From NCBI GenBank assembly GCA_018398765.1, contig JAHBMJ010005754.1, forward strand, positions 5,001 through 30,015: a stretch of DNA of 25,015 bases, given 5' to 3'. Source of the DNA: Chromera velia (taxonomy: Eukaryota; Sar; Chromeraceae). The position numbers were made by a program, and so were the translations under genes. The notes beneath the pieces are model-generated. The model did no database searches. It worked only from the letters and a program-made list of their open reading frames with translations, and had not been told where the DNA came from. Below, piece after piece: positions 16,465-25,015 of the stretch. The stretch's first letter is position 1; each line of letters begins with the position of its first letter.

Positions 16465-18121
16465 TGGCCCGGGTCCCCCGACCGGCCCACATCTGCCTGA
16501 CACTTGCCAGTCCTTTATTACTCAGTCTTCTTATTAGGCGGAATGCCCCTCACACATGGTGCGTCCTACATCAATGATTGATCGTCTCAGATATAGTGGT
16601 TCTGGTATGCCCCGGCCAGGCACCTCGCTCATGGCGCATATGCGGGGGCGGGGGCCACGGGCCATGGCTAGATCAACCCTGAACGGCAGAATAATTGCTT
16701 TTGCTTACTCTTCACTCAGATCGATCTACACTGGTTGAAACCTCCTTTCTCTTCTAGCCCTACTATCTGACAGTCCTTGGATTTAATACGGCCGATGTAT
16801 CTCCATTCATCGTATAACTCCATACATAGGCTAGCCTATAGAACACATCATGGCAGTAGACCATGCCAGACCTGGAAAGATCCTCCAATTACTACTAGGC
16901 CCACTAGCTGTAAACCAATAATCCTAGCAATAATCCGTTCTCGTCTCAAAAATTCTAGTCTGGGCGATTTACGGTATCATTTACCTATTGGAGCGTTTAT
17001 TGCTCCTTACCAACCCCCTTTCCAGATTCGTTCCTTTGATACCGGTGGCTAACACTTGAAAGAAGGCGGAGTTCAAGAGCGCAGACGAGAAAAAAAAAAT
17101 GTAACCTTCCTCGATCTGTTTGTCTTGCAATCCGCAGGCGGAAGAGCAAGCACATCAAGCCCTCACCAAGCATGGGAACGTGAAAGCCTGCGCTAAATTT
17201 ACTTTGCTTCCATACAACTTATGATACAAGCCCTGTGAAAAATTTGATATGTGACACGGGATCCTCACAGAACTGTTTTTGGGTTAGATAAAAAGCCATA
17301 AAGCCTAGCACAAAGCGGCCAACAAAATATATGAATGATGATAGATTAAGTTATAATTCAACTAGTAATAAGTGATAAGTGATTTATCTAGCTAATTATT
17401 CAGTAACTTATTGGTGCCCTGGAACACTTTCACAGTTTGTCTTGTAGAGCCCCCGCAACCGGTAGGTGATTAATTCAAAGTTGATGGATTGATTAGGATA
17501 TGATACGATAAGATTTATGTTCCGGGTTCCTCTAGGATCCACTACGATTGATATACAATTGATTGATAAGTTCTGCACAACGCCTTCCGGCTGTGTTATT
17601 CTGTTGCTAAAGCCAGCAGATTAATTAAAGATGCGTACTAGTATACCCATATAATAATACTATGCACATTAATACGTGACATTATGTTACACATATATAT
17701 TAAACTTCAAAGTTATAACAAAAGTTGCAAAACCCGGAACATGAATGCTATGCTATGCTATGTATAATGCTAGACATAATGCTATGCTAAAACCTAGCTA
17801 CAAAATTGAATGAATACAAACTGAAAATCTATTATCACTGGCAGTTTAATACTAGGTTGAATAAAATATTTTGAAATTTTCAGTTGTTCAAAGTTTAGAC
17901 TGTCGATCGCGCATTCATATACTGTTGGTACAGGGGAGCCACCGAGCCAGCAGCCAAGCAAAGCGAGCTTACTCGAACGAAGCATTACAACTGGAAAGCC
18001 CCCACCACCTTGCTGCTTGAAGACCTCAATCGACTAGGCTGCTGAACAAACAAATCCAAAAACACCTAGCTAGAGACTGAATCCGCCCCCGAGTTACCTG
18101 CATGCATAAATGCCACTTAAT
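16465..18121. other. Gene-poor stretch of unusual composition
   Basis: No gene is recognised. 16465-17050 is moderately GC-rich, opens with a GC-rich hairpin, and reads unlike host exons or introns: it lacks microsatellites and pyrimidine tracts. 17100-17900 is AT-rich, with GATAAG/TGATAAGT words and a small ATGCT pentamer cluster near 17745-17785. The text returns to host-like style near 18060. Possibilities are the rest of a longer 5' LTR, another mobile-element remnant, transferred DNA, or a chimeric join. One short - strand frame around 16845-16980 has a basic-then-hydrophobic pattern but is under 50 codons. Confidence 0.6.
17745..17787. repeat. ATGCT pentamer cluster
   Basis: Several ATGCT units occur close together, partly tandem (ATGCTATGCTATGCTATG) and partly interrupted. 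It is the only tandem repeat seen in the 16465-18121 stretch. Confidence 0.8.
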
Positions 18122-20469
18122 TCAAAAGACGTGCCTCGGTACCGCCAACGCCCCCCCTCCCATTCCGCCCCCCTGATCCCCATCCATGCCGTCTGCACCC
18201 GAACCATCTGGCTGGAACTGCGACCCTGCCCCCCCAGGCCCACCCTGGAAGTACCCCCCTCCCCCTGACCCCCCCGTGGAGGCCGCAGACCCCCCAGCAT
18301 TGCCGGACGATGAGAAGGACTGTCGACAGGGGTCACCTAAAGCTGCGTGTAGATTGTCCCACAAGATTTCCTGCAGAACCGAGCGGGCAATAAAGAAAGG
18401 ACGGGGACGGAAGGGGGAAGAACAAGGAGGGACTGCTGCATCATGTGAAGAAGAAGAAGCACCCGAATTCCCGTTTCTCGCCTGCATACTCTGATCCCCC
18501 CCCCCTTCCCTTGCCTCTCCTGACTGCCTCTCAATGCCAATCAACTTCGATGGGCGGCTACCCCGCCCTGCTGATTGGGGATCCTCCATATCTGGGAGGT
18601 CTTCCTCTCCCTCTGGTTCCCCCCTTGGCAAAGGAGACGACACACAGGAGGAAGAAGAGGGGGGGACTCCCCCATTCTTCTCATGGGGCCACTCCTCCCT
18701 CACTTTTTTGTAGAAGAGAACATACGCAGTCGCATGACCGTTCAGGTCTGTATCCAGACGGGCAGGGTCAAAGGGAGAAACGACGGAATCATTGAAGACA
18801 TGCCATGGCCCGGAGGAGTCAGACAATTCAGAATCAGCAGCGGTGCCTGTCACAGGACCGCTGCGTCTGCCCACTGTATAGTAGTGTCCAGAGTACGGGG
18901 TTGCACCCTGGTGCACGATCGCGCCGTACAGAGAGTAGTGCGCTTTTGGCACGGGGGGCCTGGGGTTTCTCTGGGCGGGAGCGGTGGCAGTCTCGGCCGT
19001 TGCCGCACTGGCAGAGGAGGCAGAGACGGGGGGTGGGTTGCTGCTTGCCGTCTCCCCTCTGTTGGCCCCTTGTGGGCCTGTTGTGGCCTGAGCGGCGTCT
19101 TCCTGTTCTGTTCCTGTGGGGGCAGTGAGGGTGATGGAGAGGGTTTTGTCAACAGAAACAAAATGGGACAGTTTCCTCTGACTCATCGTGACGGGGTCAA
19201 AAGAGAATCTGTTGAGCACAATGATTAAATGGTTCGGTGCCTCCACGATCTTATACTCCCTGCTACACCCCCCCTTCCGCTTGCACCCATCACATGTGTA
19301 ATCTTGCAACCCCTCTGGCTTCAAGAAACTGTGCAGAAGTGAAGATACCGATGTACGCTTCTCAGAAATATGCATAGTCACCCCTCCCACCGGCTTTTTG
19401 GGTGCAGGCCCTGCGGCTACATTTGTTCCTGCTGACTGCTGCTGTTGGGAAAAGGCAGATGCCATCGACAAAACCAAACTCGCAGCAACAGCTTCCTGCG
19501 TCTGCTTTTCCTCTTGTGTCAGCCTTCTGCTGTTCGGATCCCCCCCTCCCCCTGCACTAGCATCGAGTTGAAGAAACGGCAAAAGGGCATTATTGTCTGC
19601 TGATTTCATAAACGACCGATGCTCAGGCGAATAAAATCCTGCGTCCCCCGCCCCCTCTCCCCCCCCGACATGTCCCTCCTCTTCAGGGGACGTCCAGACT
19701 TCCATCACCTCTTCATTCTGCACCGCCCCCCCATCTTCCTCACCAACAAGAACGGGTTCGTCAAAGGGACTTTCAGCATGCACACTGAACCCGACATTCT
19801 GCTGGCTGGTTGGCTGATGATGACTGCGCATGACGGCATCACCCCCCATTGAACCATCAGGCGGATCTACGAGCTCCACAAAGCTCGACCCGTCACCCCC
19901 TTCCCCCTCTCCTCTCTCAGTCGACCCCCCTTCAACCCCCCCTCCACGATTGGAATCCGACGAGGGCATCGACCCCCCCTCCTCCTCATCTCCTTCAAGC
20001 TCCCCCCCTCTGTGACTACGAAAATCAAATCCCCTCGGTTCATGAGGGTCAATGCCCGAGAGAGCCTCTGCATCGTCATTCAAACCAGCATCGGATGAAC
20101 TGCCCGACGCAGGCACACAGGGAAAGCCATCCGAGGGCGGGGGGGTGGTGCCCTGAAGGAACGCGTCGCTGTCTGCCGTCTCGTAAGCCAGGTTGGCGGC
20201 CTCTTCCTCTTCCGGAGGCCCCATCTCCCCCCTCCCCCCCCCTGACTGCCACCAATACGAAGACGAAGAAGAAGAAGAAGAGGGAGCCGAGGTCACGCCA
20301 CAGCCCCCCCGTGTCCCCCCCGACTCCCCTGCCCCCCCACGCCCCCCTCGTGACCCAGGCTGCTGCTGCCCGCTTCCACGGGCCCGACTCGTCGAAGAAC
20401 TAGCGTTAGTGTTACTGCCCCCACTTCTCTTCCCCCCCCCCTCACTTTTACGAGCGGGAGGACCCCCAC
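18122..20469 (-). other. USP exon 4: low-complexity insertion, zinc-ribbon second half, His box, Gly-rich tail
   Basis: 782 residues and a TGA. The first 320 or so are low-complexity Gly/Ser/Glu with an SSSSSSSS run. TCDGCKRKGGC then marks the second zinc-ribbon pair, followed by the His and Asn/Asp boxes. The final 190 residues are Ser/Gly-rich and end AVPRHVF. On the + strand this high-GC exon yields long Pro-rich open frames, which are shadows. Confidence 0.85.
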
Positions 20470-20610
20470 CTGCAGGCAGGAAGGCAGGCAGGCAGACTAA
20501 TCAGTAAAGGAAAGGAATGGATACGTACGTGTCTTTCTTTTGTGTTGGACGGAGGATTCATTCGAGAAGTCTGCTTTGAGCACCCATCGTCAGTCGCCCA
20601 CTTTCTCTCC

Positions 20611-20688
<78 letters not shown>

Positions 20689-23600
20689 CAGAGTCAGGAA
20701 AGAAGACACTGTTGCCACCAGCAGAAAAAGCAGAGCGAGACAAGGAAGAGGAACAGAAAAAACAAGTGAGTGTTGAAAAAGGAGACTGATTTTCATGCTC
20801 CAGCGGAGTCAAGAAGGAAGCCAGCCTCCTGACCCGACAAAACCGACACAAAACGAAAGCTGCCAGGCACCTGTGCTTGTACAAGGCCTGTTTGTTTGTT
20901 GTCAGACCCCTCAAGAGAGACAGCGGAAGGTGGAAGGAAAATACACTTCACGAAAAACATGCAGAGCCCGGGTCAGCAAAGAAAGAAAACGTAACACGCT
21001 TGCCGACTGACAGACCGACCCTTCAATCCCCCTGAAGAAGCAATCGCTGCAGCTGCAGCAGCAACGGCCCCTTCCTTGGTCTCATTCCCACTGCCGGGGC
21101 TCTGTGTCTGCCCATGGGGAGTCTCTACTGGCAGGGCAACGTCTGCGAAGTATTCCTCCCTGCTCTCACGGTGCTTGCAGATGCAGCACGACAAGTCACA
21201 GCGCCAGCGACCGCCAAACGCATTCTTCGGCACGCTTCCTTCTGCCTCGCCCCCCAGCTGGTCAAGCAGCCACCTCGCGACCTCCGTCGTGTCCTGCAGG
21301 CAGGCAGGCAGGCAGGCAGGTAGGAGGATGGGACGGGAGGGAAATTTTCGGTCACACAGATAGAAATTATGAGGTTTCTATCCTTTCTTTTCTAAATTGT
21401 ATGCTCAACCAGTTCATCAACTGTTTTCAAATTTTGGTCCGAAGGCGGGCGCATTGTGCAAAAGAAAAACGGATACAGGGGTAAAACGAAAGGGGGTGGA
21501 AAACAGACAAGGCGCCCTCCGCCAGGCTTCGGAACGCATCCTGACAAACAAAAAAAAAATGGCCACATGACTGAAAAAGTGGCTGTCTGTACATGCAGCA
21601 CGCAGAAAAGATGGACAAAGACCCCACTCTTCATCCCGTTCTGAACCACATATGAGAGAGACCTCACTCATCCTTCTCGAGTGAGTCCACACTGTCGCGT
21701 CAGTCGCTCTTCAGGGCAATTCAGACAGAAGACACAGTCGGCATTTGTGGTAGGCTGGGGTTTCTCCCGAGACCTCCAACAAAGCAGTCAGTAATTTAAA
21801 TGAATGAATGAATGATCGAATGAATGAATGAATGAATGAATGAATGAATGAATGAATCACACACTCACGTACCTGCTGCGCCCCCCCCAGACCAAAAGGC
21901 GTCAGAGTCGCCACTTCTTGTGGGTTGAGGGACTTTCTGTTCGAGTAGAACAACCCAGCCAAAAGCCCACTCAGAGCCCTCCCAAGCGACCAATTCGACA
22001 CAAAGGGAGAAATTCCACCCTTCTTCTCAGCACACAATGTGGACTGCCCTCCTCCCCCCTCTCCTCCCAGCAGAGCGTCCTTTACACGAACTCCGCACGA
22101 CGAGGAAGATCCATTCCCCCCCACCACTTCTCCTCCATGCTGCAAGAAGTAACCCTCCCGCGACCCTCGCCCCGAGACAGAAGAGACTGCTGCCGTTTCA
22201 GGGTGGAGACGCTTCAACGACCCTGCTCCTTCTTCTGCTCCTCCCATCTGCACTTCCCCAATACCCCCACCCCCCCCTTGTGCAGCATTTCGGCTGAACA
22301 AATGCGAGAAGTCAAGAGAGTCCAGTCCCAACAAGCCACCTGAGGGGGCAGGCGTCGAGGAGGCAGGGGCAGAAACTGCAGACGACGACGCACCTGTTCC
22401 CCCATGCACCCCCTGCTCTTGTCTCTGCAATCGTGCCTCCTGTCTCTGATGGTCGCTCTCCCCGTCCTCCCCCTCTGGCTCCTCTCCCGCTTTCTCAGCA
22501 GCCAGCACGGCGAAGTCTGCCTCCAGGGCCGGGAGCGTCTCCAGAGGGAGGTCCCTCGGGGAGGGTCCCGGCATCCCCAACAGGCCCTCGCTGAACCCTG
22601 AGGTCAAGAAGAGACTCTGCAGGAAGGAAGGACGGAAGGAAGGAAGGAAGGAAGGAAGGAAGGAAGAGAGAAAGGACGCAGAAGAACACGGAGAGGACAG
22701 GCACACATAAAAAGACTCAACAGCAGCTCCTTGACTGTACTCACCCAAAATAGATACACACAGCGCATAAACTCACCGCGCCCGCAAAGAGAGAAAAAGC
22801 GGGGCACACACGAAAGACAGCTAGGAGGACTCTCTTGGATGGGGGTGAAGGAGAGATATTTTGCAAATTTTCCTTGCAGGACAATTGCCGCGTTCCGTTC
22901 CTTTCCCCTGTCTCCCTCTCCCTGCTCCTCTCTTCCCATCACCACCCTTTTGTTCCCTCAGTCTCCCTCTTTCATTTCTCTCAAGTGTTTGACAAAAACG
23001 ACGCACGCAAGCACGCACGCACGTACCTGAAGGAAGGCTGCCAGGTAGCACGTGTTCCCCAAATTCTCCAGACCCACCAGACCGACGGGGTGAGGGAACG
23101 TGGGCCTCCCCCCCCTCTCCACGACAGGCTTCTTTGCCTTCGCTTGCTTCGTCACTGCAGAGGAGGAACTTGACGAGGCTGCATGCTGGTCCTCTTGACT
23201 CACTGCCAACTTTCGGTAGAGGAAACGAACGAAAGGATTGGGAAGAGTGCTCCCCCCAACAAACCCACTCTGACTGCTACCACTACTACTACTGCTGCTG
23301 CTGGATGTGGAGGCAGTCAGAGAAAGAGTATCCTCTCGGGGGGTCCAAAAGGGTTCTATCTGCTGGCGCAATCTTTGCAGGAAGGGAAGAGCGGCGGGCA
23401 GTAGAGAGACTGCGTGGGCATGGAGGGATAGAGGGGACAGGAGGAGGAAGGCAAGTGCCTTCTTGGACGAATCGGATGCGTGGGAAAGGATCAAGTCGGT
23501 CAGAATTCGTCCCCACAGAACGGCATCAAAATCGGAATACTTCACTTCCCCCACCCTCCCTTGACGACTGTGGACTGCAAGGGGGGGAATTGACGACTCG

Positions 23601-24706
23601 ACAGAAGAAGAAGGGGAAGACAGAGAAGACGGAAACACACCAAGGGCACCGCGCAGAAGATTGCTCACAAGGGAGAAAGTCAGCTGCAGCCCAGAGCGAC
23701 CATCTGGGTTAATGATCGAAGTCATGCTGGTGAACATACCCATTTGCATAATCCAGTGATACTCCTTCTCATATGCCCCCCCCCCAGGATGTAGCAGTTC
23801 GACTAGCTCAGGTGCCCCCCTCCGCGCCAACAACAGCACCAGCATTGGCATGATACAAATGGCCTGCTGTAACCCAGCCCCCCAAAATCCAGCAGACGCG
23901 ACCGTATCTGTTGCACTTTCCAAACCCAAAAGGAACGGGGGAACACTGTTCGTGTCCTCCACGAAATTTGTTTCGTGGAACGCAGATGTCCTCCAACTGC
24001 GCACGAGATCGATCTCAGGAAGTTTACATATGTCAACGGTTTCTTTCTTTTTCACTCCGTCATGCAGCAGAGAAAGTACCGCCAGCAAGGCGGAAGAGGG
24101 GAGGCGGAGAAGAATGGAAGAGACCAACATCGGAGGCGGGTTTCCCTCAGAAATGCTGGGAGCCCACCAAAACCAAGGCTCTGTCTTTTGTCTGATCTTC
24201 CTCAGGGCTTTTATGATTATTTCTTCTTCACCACACACACCCCGATCTCCCCTCCCCGGCTGCTCTTGAGACGAAGAGCTGCTAGAGGCAGAGGAGGATG
24301 AGCTGGATCCCCCACCTGAAGATCCCGAGCTTGAAGTGGAGGAAGAGGAAGAAGACTCATTGGCCTTGAAGACAGCCATTCTCGACACTGCTGCATACTG
24401 AAGCAGAACATACCAAACAAGTCTCAAAACAAAACGATGCCTGCCAGCGTCATTTGGAGTGAAGGCAAGGAAACGTTCAATAACCCTCAAGAGACTCTGC
24501 TTGAAATCAGTTTCCGCGTCTGTCTCTACTTGAGACAAAAACTTTACTGCGATGACAATCCACTTCTCATCGATTTCAGAATCATCCAATGCGGAGAGCA
24601 CACGCTCAAAGTTCAGTTTGTGCTGCAGTTTCTCGGGAAATGTCAGTTCACTGCACGAAAGATTGTACAGTTCCTGCAGCCTTTCTATACCCTGGACCTC
24701 CTCCAT
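18122..24706 (-). CDS. Ubiquitin-specific protease, USP35/USP38-like (C19 family)
   Basis: Deubiquitinase: a cysteine protease that cleaves ubiquitin from proteins, probably in cytosol or nucleus. Exons on the - strand are 24706-23027, 22616-21873, 21293-21020 and 20469-18122, in phase throughout, about 1,681 residues. An N-terminal helical region of about 530 residues with Ser runs precedes the Cys box GLENLGNTCYLAAFLQ (nucleophile Cys553, oxyanion Asn548). QQDTTEVARWLLDQL follows, then a zinc ribbon with SCCIC and CDGC/KGGC pairs, HLIIVLNRFSFD, the His box PYSGHYYTVGR (His1428) and WHVFNDSVV (Asn1459/Asp1460). All catalytic motifs are present. Segment order and the ARM-like-looking N-terminus recall USP35/USP38. 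Long Gly/Ser/Glu insertions separate the conserved blocks. The start ATG is the first in this frame, but an earlier exon cannot be excluded. Confidence 0.9.
20470..21019 (-). other. USP intron 3
   Basis: Donor G|GTCGGT at 21019, acceptor CCTGCAG ending at 20470 within a (CCTG/CTTCC)n stretch. It contains a (CT)n-(GT)n-(GA)n composite on the + strand (about 20606-20690). No coding signal is seen. Confidence 0.7.
20606..20690. repeat. (CT)n(GT)n(GA)n composite microsatellite
   Basis: Three adjoining dinucleotide arrays lie in USP intron 3. The CT arm and the GA arm are reverse complements, so the block could fold back with the GT array as a loop. Confidence 0.95.
21294..21872 (-). other. USP intron 2
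   Basis: Donor GTACGT at 21872 is followed within about 15 bases by a (CATT)n/(AATG)n array at 21799-21857. The acceptor is a (CCTG)n run ending TGCAG at 21294. No gene is seen inside. Confidence 0.75.
21799..21857. repeat. (AATG)n microsatellite
   Basis: About fourteen AATG units with one CG interruption (TGATCGAATG) lie just downstream of the donor of USP intron 2. Confidence 0.95.
22617..23026 (-). other. USP intron 1
   Basis: Donor GTACGTGCG at 23026; acceptor is a long (TTCC)n run (about 22623-22664) ending CCTGCAG at 22617. It joins LAAFLQ to SLFLTSGFSEGLL in phase 0, where other USPs continue the helix after the Cys box. Confidence 0.8.
22621..22666. repeat. (GGAA)n microsatellite at a 3' splice site
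   Basis: On the coding (-) strand this is (TTCC)n and forms the whole polypyrimidine tract before the acceptor of USP exon 2. One unit is altered to GGAC. Confidence 0.95.
23027..24706 (-). other. USP exon 1: helical N-terminal region and Cys box
   Basis: 560 codons with no intron. Leu-rich amphipathic helices predominate, for example EKWIVIAVKFLSQVETD, FVLRLVWYVLLQYAAV and LARRGAPELVELLHPGG, interrupted by two poly-Ser runs (about 24250-24360 and 23270-23320). It ends at ...LAAFLQ, right after the catalytic Cys box, with donor GTACGTGCGTGCG that starts a GTGC repeat. Confidence 0.85.
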
Positions 24707-25015
24707 CGTGTCAGATCTGCCTCACTGAGGTCAAAAGTCCTGAAAAGCTCCCGACAGTCATTCAGGGAACCACACAGAATTGGAGTGGAGAGTTCAGTAT
24801 ATAAGCCAGTGCCTGTCATGGGGAGAATGTGGGACAGTACGTTCTTTTCCGCTTCGAAAATATTCCAGCCGGCCAGCTCTTTTTTCTTGCATGGGTTGTA
24901 GGGCTTCAAAAGAGGCGTCTCTGATCTCGATCGACCTGCATGATCTCGTGTGCGGGCGCTGACGCACGCGCGCGCAGTGGCCCCGGAAAGCGAAGCGGGG
25001 GGCACTTACAAAACA
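24707..25015 (-). other. USP 5' flank or upstream exon
   Basis: Another - strand frame is open from 25005 to 24685. It overlaps the USP start in a different phase and contains ordinary-looking protein text such as NIFEAEKNVLSHILP. A TCATGCAG acceptor-like site lies at about 24936. It could be an upstream exon, 5' UTR with a chance frame, or the end of a neighbouring gene. No promoter motif is convincing. Confidence 0.4.

Noticed and set aside
16777-17052. 91-codon open frame on the + strand
   Set aside because: It starts at TTG, has no recognisable motif, and lies in non-coding-looking DNA.
18186-20507. Long Pro-rich open frames on the + strand
   Set aside because: Shadows of the Gly/Ser/Glu-rich high-GC USP exon on the other strand.
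22621-22666. CRISPR-like or satellite array
   Set aside because: A simple tetranucleotide run with no spacers; ordinary microsatellite.
1-25015. tRNA or rRNA genes
   Set aside because: No cloverleaf-compatible T-arm with matching acceptor stem and no rRNA-like text found by eye; a tRNAscan/Infernal run would settle it.

Overview
The window reads as nuclear DNA of a microbial eukaryote with large, intron-rich genes. Introns carry strings of microsatellites and end almost uniformly in (A)TGCAG. The Cys-rich GCC2/GCC3-type repeats followed by a multi-pass membrane module, and the general intron style, suggest an alveolate alga. A chromerid such as Chromera velia is my best guess, but this is an inference from style and not from a sequence match.

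Layout: two convergent protein genes flank a transposon-bearing intergenic region. (1) 114-10868, + strand: the 3' part of a large receptor-like membrane protein gene. I resolve 25 exons that stay in phase throughout and encode about 1,224 residues plus a stop; the start lies upstream of the window. Domain order is a type-1 periplasmic-binding (GABA-B/ANF-receptor-like) ligand-binding domain, Cys-rich repeats, about eight or nine membrane segments, and an acidic cytoplasmic tail. (2) 10869-18121: about 7.2 kb between the genes. It holds an AT-rich patch (about 11500-11973), a decayed Ty3/gypsy LTR retrotransposon on the - strand (11974-16464), and a compositionally odd stretch without genes (16465-18121). 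(3) 18122-24706, - strand: a four-exon ubiquitin-specific protease (USP35/USP38-like) of about 1,681 residues with its catalytic Cys, His and Asn/Asp motifs all present. Upstream of its ATG, 24707-25015 is probable 5' flank or an earlier exon.

The two host genes show no functional link. The retroelement keeps two 217-bp LTR-like repeats, a plausible primer-binding site, and the order gag, protease, RT, RNase H, integrase zinc finger. It has at least ten in-frame stops, and the integrase core and polypurine tract are missing at a deletion junction. The two repeat copies differ at nine sites, all transitions, as expected from deamination of methylated cytosine.

The most unusual items are the receptor architecture, the frequent C at intron position +3 (with one GC-AG intron and a 20-nt microexon), the microsatellites abutting splice sites, and the foreign-looking DNA on both sides of the retroelement. 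All exon boundaries were set by eye from reading-frame continuity and splice motifs, without transcript data.
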